Below are positions 49,153 to 58,299 of a stretch of DNA of 64,000 bases, piece by piece (position 1 is the stretch's first letter; each line of letters starts with the position of its first letter). The notes beneath the pieces were generated by a model, which saw only the letters and a program-made list of their open reading frames with translations, was not told the DNA's origin and made no database searches. Position numbers and translations under genes: made by a program. The DNA comes from Candidatus Caldilinea saccharophila (GTDB taxonomy: Bacteria; Chloroflexota; Anaerolineae; Caldilineales; Caldilineaceae). Location of the stretch: the NCBI GenBank assembly GCA_016710365.1, contig JADJVW010000029.1, positions 26,143 to 90,142 on the forward strand, written 5' to 3'.

Positions 49153-51096
49153 CCCTGCGCTGCCAATGCTGCGCTTAACCCCGGCGCGGTCGCCGCACCC
49201 GTCAGCACCTGCAGGCTGGCGCCGCCAAAGTCACCGCCGACGGGCTCAAAGCGTCCGCCCAGAAACTCGGCCAGAAACGCCTCGACAATGGCGTTGAAGG
49301 AGAGCCAATTCTCTGGCCGCGCAAAGCCGTGTCCTTCATCGGGATAGAGCACATAGGTGACGGGGATCTGCCGCGCCTGCATCGCCGCGACGATCTGGTC
49401 GGACTCCGCCTGCTTGACACGCGGGTCGTTGGCGCCTTGCCCGATGAGCAGCGGCCGGCGGATGCGCTCAACATGCGTCAGCGGCGAATGCTGCATCAAC
49501 AGGCGGCGGCCTTCCTCGGTATTGGGATCGCCCACGCGCGTCGTGAAGAGTTCGATCATCGGCTTCCAGTAAGGCGGCACCGATTCGAGCAGCGTGATGA
49601 GATTGGAGGGGCCAACAATATCGACGCCACACGCATAGGTCTCCGGGTAGAAGGTCAGCCCGGCCAGCACCGAATAGCCGCCAAAGCTGCCGCCGAGGAT
49701 CGCCACTTGATCGGCCGCAGCGATACCCTGCGCAACCATCCATTACGCGTCGATCTGGTCCTCGATAATTTTGCCGCCCCACTCATGGTCGCCGGCGTTG
49801 GTAAAGGCCTTGCCCAGTCCAGTCGAGGCGCGGAAGTTGACGGAAAGCACGGCATAGCCACGGTTCGCCAGCCACTGGTGCCAGGGATTATAGCCCCAGA
49901 AGTCGCGCCCCCATGGCCCACCGTGGGGCATCAGGACGAGCGGCAGCGGTTGGTCGGGGATGCCATGATCATTGCTGTCGCTGCTGACCGGCAACGTATA
50001 GTAGGCCACCAGGTTGAGACCATCGCGCGCCGGGATTAAGGCCGACCGCATCGACGCCAGGGAGAGTCCTTCCAGATCCTGGCGCTCGGTAAAGAGAGCG
50101 CGTTGTCTGCGGCTCACGTGCGTAGAGATAGAAGCGCGCCGGCCCATCGTCGACGCCGTAGCGCACGACCCAGAAGCGGTCATCTAACGTGCGGCTCGCG
50201 ATCTCGATTTCGCCGTCCGCCACCTTGCTCAGGCGCATCAGCTCGGCCGCAAAGGCCGGGTCGAGCATCTGCCAACGTTTGCGTTCGTACACAAAGCTCA
50301 CCGCCTGGACGTGCTTGGCGGTAGGGTGCAGGAGAACATCTTGGACATCGGCCAGCGGATCTTCGGCAAGCAACCGCGTGGCGCCGCTGGTCATATCTTG
50401 CGCCACGAGCGCGGACGTATTGCTGCCGCGGCTATCTTTCCAGAAAAGCGTGGCGCCCTGTTGATCAAACCCGACGGGGCCGGTCGTCAGCATATCCTCG
50501 GCCGCAATCGACGACCAGGGACGCCAACTATCGTTAGCATATTGAAATACATCCAATCCGCCGGCAGCCGTCATCTGAAACGCAAGCCGTCGCCGGTGCT
50601 CATCGTCGAAAAGATAATCCATGAACTGATGGTTTTCTTCGATCAGCGCCAGCTCGCCGGTGACGACATTTACGCGGTAGAGGTCGTGCCACTGGGCGTC
50701 GCGCCGATTCAGCCCGATGATGACCTCATCCGGGCGCAGATGGCTGACATGTTTTAACTGCGTCTGCACGCCCTCGAACGGCGTCAGGTCTTTGAGCGCG
50801 TTCGTGATGACATCGACGCTGTAGAGCCGCCAATTTTCATCGCCGTTTTTGTCCTGGATGTAAAGAATGTGGCGATTGGTGTACGCCCACAAGAAGAAGC
50901 GGACGCCGCGTCCCTCATCCTGCGTCACGGGGCGCGCGGCCGCCAGATCGTCGCGCGGCGCAAGCCACACGTTGAGCACGCCATCGCGCGGCGCCAGATA
51001 GCCAAGCCACGCACTGTCGGGGCTGAGTTGCACGGCAGTTCGATCCGGGTTGCGAAGAGCCGGCGCGGAATGAGGGGCGGTCGAGAAGGCAGTCAT
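49149..51096 (-). pseudogene. S9 prolyl-oligopeptidase-family peptidase (frameshift and internal stop)
   Basis: Start 51096. The N-terminal beta-propeller region (VQLSPDSAWLGYLAPRDGVLNVW) runs to about 50100, where one base is lost or gained and the frame continues as LFTERQDLEGLSLASM, PLVLMPHGGPWGRDFWGY. A TAA at 49743-49745 then splits D-A from W-M-V-A-Q-G, after which the same frame carries the catalytic GGSFGGYS (Ser), GANDPRV (Asp) and DEGHGFARPEN (His). About 648 residues overall. Acylaminoacyl-peptidase or dipeptidyl-peptidase IV relative. The TAA site may reflect missing bases in a G/A run. Confidence 0.83.
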
Positions 51097-51125
51097 GGGT
51101 GGTCTCCCAAACAGAAACTCATTGC

Positions 51126-52316
51126 TTATGTACTCAGCCAGGTGCGCAACTGAGCGTAAACTTCGGGCCGGCTGAGCAGCTCCAGGTGATGCATCCCATA
51201 GCCGGTCCAGCGGTGCGCGGCTGGAATGCCCAGGTCATGTTCTTCGAGATCATGGTGGCCGTGTGCGCTTGTCACCGGCACCAGCCCGTCGCCAAGCAGA
51301 CTCCTCAAGTAGCCGATGTCTTCTTCGTCGAGCGCGGCAGCCGCACTATAACAGTGGACGTCTTTGGGCAGCGGCAACGGGCGCCGCACATCGTGATTGT
51401 GGGCAAAGCGGTCGCGATCCACCCAGTCCTCGTCAAGCAGGCTGCCGTGGCGCAGGTCGGTGATGCCAGCGCTGCGCAGCTTGCCCACCAGTGCCAGCGG
51501 TGCGGTGTAAGAGAAAGCGCCGAGGCCAATATCGATCCAGTTGCCGCTGCGCTCCAGCGGCGAACCGTGATGCGGCGTGCCGAGAAAGACCAATTTGCGC
51601 AGTGCGCCAGGCCAGCGATGGCCGGCCAAAGCACCATAGTGGCAGGCGCTGCGCGCCACCAGCCCACCCATGCTGTGGCCGATGATCACCAGTTCCTCCA
51701 GCGGCACAGGCCAATCGGCCAGCGTAGTTTCGAGCAGGTCGGCAAAAATGCGCCCGTTGGTCGAGATATGCAGCCCGCTGTTGTAATGCAGATGAAGGGG
51801 CGTGTAGCCCAAGTCGCGCGCCAGCGCGGCGCCGTGGTCGTGGCCCCTGCGCAGCCACTGGCGGTCGTTCATACATAGACCGTGCGCCAGCACGACCACT
51901 TTGCCCGTCACGGGCGTCGGTGTGGCGGCATCGATAGCAGTCGTATTCCGCCGACGCAGTGTTGGCTGAATCGCCAGTGGATTCTGCGTCGCGGCCAGAT
52001 GGTCGCCCAACACGCCATTGATCCCGGCCAGCAAGGCTTCGCGGTCTGTGGTGGTGGCCGGCGCCGTCAGGAGCGCCGCTGCCGGAAGAAGTGAGAGGTC
52101 GAGCGCGCCGCCGACGAGACGCGTGACGCCGCGCACATTGCCGTAGACAAAACCGGTGATGCCGCGTGTGCGCGCCTGCTGCGGAGCAGGACGAATCTGC
52201 GGCCGTGCGGTCACCGCGTGGTGCATCGCTTCCACCAGATCTGTGATGCCGGTCGTTGCCGTAATCACCAATTGGCTGAACCCTCGGATGTCGGACAGGT
52301 GAACCTTCACACTCAT
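51126..52316 (-). CDS. Alpha/beta-hydrolase, PGAP1/lipase-like esterase
   Basis: 396 residues. A helical N-terminal region of about 120 residues (RGFSQLVITATTGITDLVEAMHHAV) precedes an alpha/beta-hydrolase fold: oxyanion strand KVVVLAHGLCMNDRQW, nucleophile elbow VIIGHSMGGLVARSACHYG, LVFLGTPHHGSP, the acid probably in the DEEDIGYLRSLLGDGLVPV segment, and His in YGMHHLELLSRPEVY. The combination is typical of bacterial PGAP1-like or triacylglycerol lipase-like proteins. No signal peptide, so intracellular or membrane-associated. Confidence 0.88.
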   Translation of the reverse strand: MSVKVHLSDIRGFSQLVITATTGITDLVEAMHHAVTARPQIRPAPQQARTRGITGFVYGNVRGVTRLVGGALDLSLLPAAALLTAPATTTDREALLAGINGVLGDHLAATQNPLAIQPTLRRRNTTAIDAATPTPVTGKVVVLAHGLCMNDRQWLRRGHDHGAALARDLGYTPLHLHYNSGLHISTNGRIFADLLETTLADWPVPLEELVIIGHSMGGLVARSACHYGALAGHRWPGALRKLVFLGTPHHGSPLERSGNWIDIGLGAFSYTAPLALVGKLRSAGITDLRHGSLLDEDWVDRDRFAHNHDVRRPLPLPKDVHCYSAAAALDEEDIGYLRSLLGDGLVPVTSAHGHHDLEEHDLGIPAAHRWTGYGMHHLELLSRPEVYAQLRTWLST

Positions 52317-52374
52317 TGCTCCTCAACTTCAAACCTGCTTCTGCGCCCTTTACCAACCCTGGCGCAGTGTGCGG

Positions 52375-52595
52375 TCATGCACCGGGCCAGGGGCCAGGCG
52401 GTGCGTCGGGCAGCATACGCTCGACAGTTTCCTCACCCACCGGACGGAAGCCACGCGCCAGATAGTTGCGCAGCGCGTGAGGCCCATCCAACGTGCAAGT
52501 ATGAACGATCACGCGCGTTGGGTCAAGCGCCCAGCAGCGTTCAAGCGCAGCAATTAACAACTGCCCGCCAAAGCCGCGACCACGGGGGCGCGACT
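52375..52595 (-). pseudogene. GNAT acetyltransferase remnant (C-terminal part)
   Basis: The visible frame starts in motif A (RGRGFGGQLLIAALERCW), then VIVHTCTLDGPHALRNYLARGFRPVGEE, the end of a GNAT protein. The N-terminal half is missing: the sequence upstream passes directly into the stop region of the neighbouring acetyltransferase. It has no plausible start codon before the motif, so a deletion remnant. Confidence 0.65.
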
Positions 52596-52603
52596 TTGAT
52601 GCC

Positions 52604-53374
52604 TCAGTAGCTGATCTTAAGCAGCCGGGTCTGGCTATACATGCCCGCCTTCTCCAGCGTCTTCTTGGAAAGGTGGTTGTAGTACCAGCAGCCAGCGATG
52701 GCGGTGCGCTGTTGCCGGGCGCACTCGTCCAGCAGCGCGCCGATGATGGCCGTGCCGATGCCCTGGTTGCGCATAGATTCGACGGTGATCATGCCGATGC
52801 TGGCCGCGGCGGGATAAAGCGTGCTCGGCTCGATCACGCCATAGCCCACCGGAGTCCCCTCGCGCAATGCGACATAGATCTGGCCCTCGGCGACGCGCCA
52901 CGCCGCCCGGTCGAAGAAATCACCGGTCAGGGTGTTCATCTGCTCGATATCGTCCTGATGTGCGCGGCGATGAGTCATCCCTAGTGGCGTTGCCGGGACT
53001 TGGCGATCCGGCCGCGCCTGGAAGAAATAGGCCTGCTTCTCCAACACGCGATAGTCGTCCAGTGCGTGCGCGAGGAAGAGCTCGTCGCAGGTCGGCACAA
53101 AGGCTTCACGCACCTGCTCCAACTTACGAGCGCGCGCAAAAACCGGCTGGCCAAGATAGCGATAAGGCGCGTCCAGCGCAAACTGCGTGAGCAGCCCTTC
53201 GTTGTGGACCGCCGTCCAGCCGGCCATTTCACCATCCAGCAAGATATGATAGTGGTGCGACTGTAGGATATGGTCTTCCAAAAAGGAGTCGACGGGGGAG
53301 GCAAGGGTCAACAGATGCGCCGATAACCGCGCTTTGATCTTCGCCAGGTCGACGCGCGCAAAATGAATGTTCAT
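52604..53374 (-). CDS. GNAT-family N-acetyltransferase with N-terminal extension
   Basis: 256 residues from MNIHFARVDLAK; codons upstream overlap the DUF1801 gene and are rejected. The C-terminal half is a standard GNAT domain (RRAHQDDIEQMNTLTG, SIGMITVESMRNQGIGTAIIGALLDECARQ, CWYYNHLSKKTLEKAGMY). The first 130 residues form a second, degenerate unit found in two-domain GNATs. 7 bases downstream of the DUF1801 gene. Confidence 0.87.
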   Translation of the reverse strand: MNIHFARVDLAKIKARLSAHLLTLASPVDSFLEDHILQSHHYHILLDGEMAGWTAVHNEGLLTQFALDAPYRYLGQPVFARARKLEQVREAFVPTCDELFLAHALDDYRVLEKQAYFFQARPDRQVPATPLGMTHRRAHQDDIEQMNTLTGDFFDRAAWRVAEGQIYVALREGTPVGYGVIEPSTLYPAAASIGMITVESMRNQGIGTAIIGALLDECARQQRTAIAGCWYYNHLSKKTLEKAGMYSQTRLLKISY

Positions 53375-53381
53375 TGGGTGC

Positions 53382-53798
53382 TCACGGATTGGTGGCTCGC
53401 ATATGCTCGACGGACGCCTTGACCAGTGTCTTGAGCGCGTCCAGGTCGACATCGCTTAGCCGCTTGATATAGAGACACGACTTGCCGGTCGAATGCTTGC
53501 CTAGCCTGCTCAGCAGCGCATCGTAATCATCAAAGCCGGCCATGATGTACAGCGTCAGGTTCTGCTTGCGCGGGGCGAAACCGGTCAGAAACCAGTCGCC
53601 CTCACGACCGCTGGCGTAGGTGTAGTGATAGTGGCCGAAGCCGACGATGCTGTCACCCCACATTTTGGCGCCGGCGCCGGTCGCCTCCTGCATGATCTTC
53701 AGCACGGTGCGGCAATCTTCCTGCTTGCGCGCATCTTCGATGCTTGCCAGGAAAGCGTCCACGCTTGCATCGTTCTCCTTGGTCTTGAGTTCAGCCAC
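53382..53798 (-). CDS. DUF1801 family protein
   Basis: 138 residues: SVDAFLASIEDARKQEDCRTVLKIMQEATG, MWGDSIVGFGHYHYTYASGREGDWFLTGFAPRKQNLTLYIM and a C-terminal GKSCLYIKRLSDVDLDALKTLV, the long form of DUF1801. Widespread and uncharacterised. First gene of a short unit with the two-domain acetyltransferase. Confidence 0.9.
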   Translation of the reverse strand: MAELKTKENDASVDAFLASIEDARKQEDCRTVLKIMQEATGAGAKMWGDSIVGFGHYHYTYASGREGDWFLTGFAPRKQNLTLYIMAGFDDYDALLSRLGKHSTGKSCLYIKRLSDVDLDALKTLVKASVEHMRATNP

Positions 53799-53865
53799 AG
53801 GGGCATCTCCTTGTTTGTGCTAATGGGCTGTCCACTGTGAAGCCTTGGTTCGGCAAAGTGAAAGG

Positions 53866-53990
53866 GAACACAGATAGACACTGATAGCCTCAGATGGGCG
53901 CAGATGCTTTGCGACTTTGCTGTTTTGATCTTATCTGCGACTATCCGACTTTATTTGCGCCTATCTGCGTTCTCTTGCTATCGCTCTACC
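53866..53990. repeat. CAGATAGGCGC-type dispersed element
   Basis: The gap between minus-strand genes holds ACACAGATAGACACTGATAG and GGCGCAGATG at the left, mirrored by TTTGCGCCTATCTGCGTTCTC at the right. It has the same style as the GACGCAGAG elements. Confidence 0.55.
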
Positions 53991-53995
53991 AAAGT

Positions 53996-54301
53996 TTAAC
54001 TGTTAGCAGTTGCCTGGAGCTGGACGCTGGGTGCGTCCGGCAGAAAGCCGCCCGCCTCGGCCTGATCGAGCACGGCGAGGATGCTCTTGACGAGATCGCG
54101 CGCCGCGTCGGGGGTCAGTTCCACGGCGACGCGGGCGCCCGGCCCTTGCGCCTCGTTGACAAAGTCGATATTGAGCGCGTGCTCCAGCGGCGCGTGAAAG
54201 GGATGGTCGTAGGAGACATTGGCCTGGCGCACCTCGAACCAGCCGCCCGCGCCCTTGCCGCTGCCCTCCACTGCAATTTGATCGACGATCATGGTGCACA
54301 T
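53996..54301 (-). CDS. Conserved hypothetical protein (DUF6295-like)
   Basis: 101 residues beginning MCTMIVDQIAVEGSGKGAGGWFEV, with VSYDHPFHAPLEHALNIDFVNE in the middle. The opening is highly conserved in small actinobacterial and chloroflexal proteins, which I associate with DUF6295. No function known. Two bases downstream of the dienelactone hydrolase gene, so same transcript. Confidence 0.75.
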   Translation of the reverse strand: MCTMIVDQIAVEGSGKGAGGWFEVRQANVSYDHPFHAPLEHALNIDFVNEAQGPGARVAVELTPDAARDLVKSILAVLDQAEAGGFLPDAPSVQLQATANS

Positions 54302-54303
54302 GG

Positions 54304-55062
54304 TCAGCTCCTCAGGTGTGCTTCCAGAAACGCAAAGACCTTCTGCCAGCCATCGACCGCCTGCGCCTGGCGATAGTTGGGCCGGTTGTGGTAGAAGAAA
54401 CCGTGTCCGGCGTCAGGATACATGTGAAACTCGTACGTCTTGCCGTGCTGCTTCAGCGCTTGCTCGTGCTGCGCCACCTGCGCCGGCGTCGGGCTGCGAT
54501 CCTCCGCGCCAAAGAGGCCGAGCAGCGGGCACGACAGGCCCGCCGTGTAGTCGATCGGCGCCACCGGGCGCGTCGGCGTCAGTTCGGCGGCGCTCATCAC
54601 CACACCGCCGCCCCACAAATCAACCACGGCATCGAATCCCGGCACACGACACGCGGCCAGATAGGCATGGCGTCCACCCGAACAGGTGCCGAAGACGCCT
54701 ACTTTACCGTTGCTGACGGGAAAAGTGCGCAGAAAGTGCAGCGCGCCAGCCAGATCGCCTATCACCTGGTCGTCGGGGACGCCGCCAGCCGCGCGCACCT
54801 GTGCGGCCACGTCGTCCGGCATGCCGTGCCCCGTGCGCGCATAGAGATTCGGCGCCAGTGCGGCATAACCTTCGGCGGCGAATTTACGCGTCGCCTCAAA
54901 GTACCAATCATCCCAGCCGGGCATGTGGTGAACCAGCACCACGCCGGGAAAAGGCCCCGGCCCCAGCGGTCGCGCAAAGTAGGCGTTGATCCAGTCGCCG
55001 TTGGCGCCGGTCAGTGAGATCGTCTCCGCCAACATGCCTTGATACACATCAGTTGCTTGCAT
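54304..55062 (-). CDS. Dienelactone hydrolase family protein
   Basis: 252 residues. Alpha/beta-hydrolase of the DLH type: VVLVHHMPGWDDW after the second strand, the Cys nucleophile in GVFGTCSGGRHAYLA, the Asp region LLGLFGAEDRSPTP, and His in YPDAGHGFFYHNRPNY. It hydrolyses cyclic ester bonds such as dienelactones or broader carboxyl esters. Paired with the DUF6295-like gene downstream. Confidence 0.93.
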   Translation of the reverse strand: MQATDVYQGMLAETISLTGANGDWINAYFARPLGPGPFPGVVLVHHMPGWDDWYFEATRKFAAEGYAALAPNLYARTGHGMPDDVAAQVRAAGGVPDDQVIGDLAGALHFLRTFPVSNGKVGVFGTCSGGRHAYLAACRVPGFDAVVDLWGGGVVMSAAELTPTRPVAPIDYTAGLSCPLLGLFGAEDRSPTPAQVAQHEQALKQHGKTYEFHMYPDAGHGFFYHNRPNYRQAQAVDGWQKVFAFLEAHLRS

Positions 55063-55330
55063 AGTTCCCTCTTTACAAAAGCAAAATCTGTAACGATTCA
55101 GCCATTACAAGCATAGACCACGGATTAGGCAGATTAGACGGAAAAATCCGGATACGTTTTGGATGGAAATCCGTGAGAATCCGCCTAATCCGCCCCATCC
55201 GTTGTCTATAGAACTGGGCTGAAGAACTGGGCTGAATAGTTACCAAAATCTTTTGATACAGAGACGCAGGGAAATGAAGAAAGGTTCTTTGCTTTTTCTC
55301 TGCGAACCTCTGCCGCTCTGCGCCTCAGCG
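55063..55330. repeat. Two dispersed elements in tandem
   Basis: The 268-base gap holds a GCGGAT/ATCCGC-type element (about 55114-55208, outer arms TAGACCACGGAT and ATCCGTTGTCTA) followed by a GACGCAG/CTGCGAACC element (about 55256-55334). No gene or promoter is evident. Confidence 0.65.
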
Positions 55331-55618
55331 TCAAGCTGATTTCTCAACGCCGATGACGACTGTCCAGGGGCGCACCTGCCAGGCGGTGACCAGTTCGTTT
55401 TTTACATACGGGTCGCTGTGGACGAAATCTTCCACGACCTGCGAATCACCCACCCGAAAGACAAACACCGCGCGATCCACCGGGTCGGCGAGCGCGCCGG
55501 CCATCACCAACTCGCCGCGGGCGTGCGCGGCCTGCGCCAACGCCAGATGTTCGCTGCGGTGCGGTGCGCGGCGTTCCAGAATATCTTCGACGTATTCATA
55601 AAAGAGCAGATAGTACAT
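55331..55618 (-). CDS. YciI-like protein
   Basis: 95 residues. YciI fold: MYYLLFYEYVEDILERRAPHRSEHLALAQAAHARGELVMAGAL, with the conserved H-x-x-H-like pair and the later FVHSDPYVKNELVTAWQVRPW. A ferredoxin-like fold protein seen in dehalogenation and small-molecule pathways; catalytic role uncertain. 12 bases downstream of the PNPOx gene. Confidence 0.92.
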   Translation of the reverse strand: MYYLLFYEYVEDILERRAPHRSEHLALAQAAHARGELVMAGALADPVDRAVFVFRVGDSQVVEDFVHSDPYVKNELVTAWQVRPWTVVIGVEKSA

Positions 55619-55630
55619 AAACAGAGCCTC

Positions 55631-56128
55631 TCATTGTCCTTTCAGGACGAACTTGGTTGGATTGTCAGTGAACTGCGTCCAGGCGATCACGGTGTGCAGC
55701 GTGACCTCGAAGAGACCGCCGCTGTTCCAGGTATCGACGGCGGGTGCATAGTCGAAGGCAGTGTACTTGCGCTCGTAGCCCGCGGCAAGTTGCGCGGCCA
55801 GGCTGTGCGGCGGGCCGACCACCTCGCGCACGGAGCCGTCGACAATCACGACATCGGCGCCACTCTCCAGATGCACGGTGACCGCAGGGTTGGCGGCCAG
55901 ATTGCGGGCGCTGCGCGTCTGCGGACTCCCGTCAAAGTATAGTCTGCCGTCAATCCAGACGCCCCACTTGGGAATGGCGTGCGGCCGTCCGTCTGGGCGC
56001 ACTGTACAGACCCAGTAATTCTCCGCCTCGCGCAGCCGCTGCTCGACGTGCTCCCAGGCAAGGAAGCTCTTGGCGTTGTCGATGTAACCTGGCGGGAAGT
56101 GAGGACGAATGGGTTGTGGTGAATTCAT
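55631..56128 (-). CDS. Pyridoxamine 5'-phosphate oxidase-family flavin protein
   Basis: 165 residues with split-barrel fold: NYWVCTVRPDGRPHAIPKWGVWIDGRLYFDGSPQTRSARNLAANPAVTVHLESGADVVIVDGSVREV. This form binds FMN or F420; the TRSARNL segment resembles F420- or FMN-dependent members rather than true PdxH. Co-transcribed with YciI and the nitroreductase. Confidence 0.9.
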   Translation of the reverse strand: MNSPQPIRPHFPPGYIDNAKSFLAWEHVEQRLREAENYWVCTVRPDGRPHAIPKWGVWIDGRLYFDGSPQTRSARNLAANPAVTVHLESGADVVIVDGSVREVVGPPHSLAAQLAAGYERKYTAFDYAPAVDTWNSGGLFEVTLHTVIAWTQFTDNPTKFVLKGQ

Positions 56129-56146
56129 GATCTTGCCTCGCTATTC

Positions 56147-56655
56147 TCATCCTGGATAGGGCTGGTCGAAGCGTTCGCGATGGGCGACGCGCGCCAGCGG
56201 CTTGCGCTGCTTGTTGCCCTTGCCAACCGGCTGCGCTGGATAGCCAAAGGGGATGATGGCAAAGACGTCGAGCGCGGCTGGAATGCCGAGCAGCGGCTTC
56301 GCTGCCTCCAGGCCGTGAAAGCCGACCCAGTTCGAGCCGATGCCTTCGGCCCACGCCGCCAGCATCATGGACTGGATGGCGCGGCTGGCGTCGGAGACGG
56401 CGTAGGCGCTCTCGTCAATGACGACGACGACCGCCAGCGCGGCCTCGGCGGTGTAGGGGCCGCTCTTGGCCAGCGCGCCAATTGGCGCAGCGTCTCCCGC
56501 TCCTGCACGACGATGAAGTGCCAGGGTTGCATGTTCATGCTGCTGCCGGTCAACCAGGCCGCTTCGACGATGCGACGCACCGCGTCGGGTGCGACCGGCT
56601 TGTCGGCGTAGGCGCGCACGGCGAGCATCGTTTGGATGGCGTCAGATACGTCCAT
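56147..56655 (-). CDS. Nitroreductase-family FMN oxidoreductase (frameshifted)
   Basis: Start at MDVSDAIQTMLAVRAYADKPV. The N-terminal frame has SMNMQPWHFIVVQ (FMN site). A single-base shift near 56470-56480 separates it from the frame giving A-L-A-K-S-G-P-Y-T-A-E, then MMLAAWAEGIGSNWVGF and IIPFGYPAQPVGKGNKQRKPL. Restored length about 170 residues, a short type of the family. It uses NAD(P)H to reduce nitro or quinone compounds. The same operon has a PNPOx and a YciI protein. Confidence 0.85.
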
Positions 56656-56691
56656 GGTTTGTTTCCTTTCTCCAAAAGTAAGATGGCTATT

Positions 56692-57297
56692 CTACACACC
56701 GGAGCGCAGGTCAGCCAACTCCGTGGCGCTATATTGGATGTCCGTAAAGGTGACTGTGCAGCCGTCGCCGGTCGGCGCCTGCACGGAGAAGCCGGCGCGC
56801 AGCCCGCCTGTCTGTTGCAGGGCAAAGTAGCGCACGAAATGCCAGGTGGCGCCGTCGAGCGAATAATGGAATGCAAACGCGTTGCCAAACCCGGCGACGC
56901 GCAGATAGGCAGCAGCCTCACTCAGCACGATCGAATTACAGTCGTCCGACGCGCCGTTGGTGACGACCGAGACGATCATCGGCTGCCCCTGTGGCGACAA
57001 CTCCAGGCACAGCTTGGCCCAGTGGCGGTCATCGACGTAAAGCATCAGCACGGCGGCGTCATAGGTGGCAGTGAGGTCGCCGCGAGTATGGGCGCGCAGC
57101 ATAAAGCGGGCGTCGGGGCGGAAGAGGAGCCGCGCCGAGTTGGTCATGTTGATGTGGCCGCGTGGGTCGACAAAGAAATCGGTGCGCGGCGCGGCGGTCA
57201 TCTGCAGTGCACCGTCGCCGGATTGGGCAAAGTCAACCGGCGCGGTTTCCCAGGCGAGCGGATACGGGATCGAGGCAATTTTTACTGGGTCGGTCAT
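56692..57297 (-). CDS. DUF1349 family protein
   Basis: 201 residues. Concanavalin-like beta sandwich of the DUF1349 (Ree1-like) family: RTDFFVDPRGHINMTNSARLLFRPDARFMLRAHTRG, VLMLYVDDRHWAKLCLELSPQG, and SVVTNGASDDCNS. The first eukaryotic member, yeast Ree1, was linked to enolase regulation; bacterial function unknown. It stands alone before the nitroreductase operon. Confidence 0.88.
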   Translation of the reverse strand: MTDPVKIASIPYPLAWETAPVDFAQSGDGALQMTAAPRTDFFVDPRGHINMTNSARLLFRPDARFMLRAHTRGDLTATYDAAVLMLYVDDRHWAKLCLELSPQGQPMIVSVVTNGASDDCNSIVLSEAAAYLRVAGFGNAFAFHYSLDGATWHFVRYFALQQTGGLRAGFSVQAPTGDGCTVTFTDIQYSATELADLRSGV

Positions 57298-57312
57298 CGG
57301 TGTCGTTACTTT

Positions 57313-57513
57313 CTATGGTGAACTGTCGAAGGATGAACTTGGATTCACCCGCTTGGCCATCAGGATGTCCGGTTTGCCCAGCCCATTGGCGTCGGGCACG
57401 ACGCCGACGATGGCAAAGCCACACTTCTGGTAGAAGGTGTAGGGATGGCCGCGCCGGTTGCCGATGTTGGCGATATGTTCCCACACGTTGGGATAGAGGT
57501 CAACGTCGATCAT
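57313..57513 (-). pseudogene. AAC(6')-like acetyltransferase remnant
   Basis: 66 residues: M-I-D-V-D-L-Y-P-N-V-W-E-H-I-A-N-I, then GHPYTFYQKCGFAIVGVVPDA and GKPDILMAKRV. This is the terminal third of GNAT enzymes related to aminoglycoside 6'-N-acetyltransferases. The acetyl-CoA loop is absent. The upstream bases do not restore it, so a truncated remnant. Confidence 0.7.
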
Positions 57514-57584
57514 ATCTCCATTTTGTGGTTTCGGTCTCCTTGACGCCTCATGATATGATAACAGCCATTCAGGAGCAGGAGATC

Positions 57585-57825
57585 ATGACAGGAACAGAAC
57601 CCACTTACGAAGGCATCGTTGAGATTGTTGCTAACTGGCCTGCACAGGCGGTTCAACCTTGTACAAGACGTGCTGAAAACACTTGAGTTCGAGTTGCAAC
57701 CTACTAGAGCGCCTACCTCTACCTTGCCCCAGGCGCTCGGGTTGCTGGCAAGCGAACAAGTGGCTCCGACCGACCAAGAAGTTGCCCAGTGGATTGATGA
57801 GCATCGTACAAAAAAATACGGATAA
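57585..57825 (+). CDS. Antitoxin of a PIN-type toxin pair (frameshifted)
   Basis: The ATG after AGGAGCAGGAG opens M-T-G-T-E-P-T-Y-E-G-I-V-E-I-V-A-N-W-P-A-Q-A. One base near 57648-57652 shifts the frame to R-F-N-L-V-Q-D-V-L-K-T-L-E, LPQALGLLASEQVAPTDQEV and the stop TAA 57823-57825, which overlaps the toxin ATG by one base. About 80 residues. The R-F-x-L-V-Q-D-V-L segment occurs in antitoxins of Chloroflexi and cyanobacteria paired with PIN toxins. Confidence 0.7.
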
Positions 57826-58238
57826 TGCGCATCTTGATCGACACAAACATTCTATTGGATGTTCTCCTAAACCGTGAACCGTGGGTGGCGGAGGCGGCTA
57901 TGCTTTGGGCTGCATGTGAAAACGGCCAGGCAACTGGTTACATCTGCGCATCCTCGTTTACAGATATCTTTTACATTGCCCACCGACTGACAGATATCGA
58001 GCATGCGCGCAAGGCGGTGCGCCTATGTTTGGGCACATTTGAAGTATGCGCCATCGATAAAAGCACCCTGGAAAGTGCAGACTTGCTTGCTGGAAGCGAT
58101 TTTGAGGATAACTTGCAGATCGCTTGTGCTATACAATATCACCTAAATGCAATAGTTTCCAGAGATTTGAATGATTTCAAAGATGTTCCCGTCTTGACAA
58201 TCACGCCCTCGACAGCACTACAGCGTATCATGCAATAG
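57825..58238 (+). CDS. PIN-domain ribonuclease toxin (VapC-like)
   Basis: 137 residues. PIN acidic residues: Asp in MRILIDTNILLDVLLNRE, Glu/Asp in SSFTDIFYIAHRL and the late LLAGSDFEDNLQIACA plus IVSRDLNDF. This D-T-N-I-L-L-D form is a common VapC relative with RNA-cleaving activity. The start overlaps the antitoxin stop. Confidence 0.92.
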   Translation: MRILIDTNILLDVLLNREPWVAEAAMLWAACENGQATGYICASSFTDIFYIAHRLTDIEHARKAVRLCLGTFEVCAIDKSTLESADLLAGSDFEDNLQIACAIQYHLNAIVSRDLNDFKDVPVLTITPSTALQRIMQ

Positions 58239-58299
58239 CTACGTAAACTCAAAGTAACGTCCGTCATCTTTGCAGGCAATATTTTGCTATAGCGCGTTT

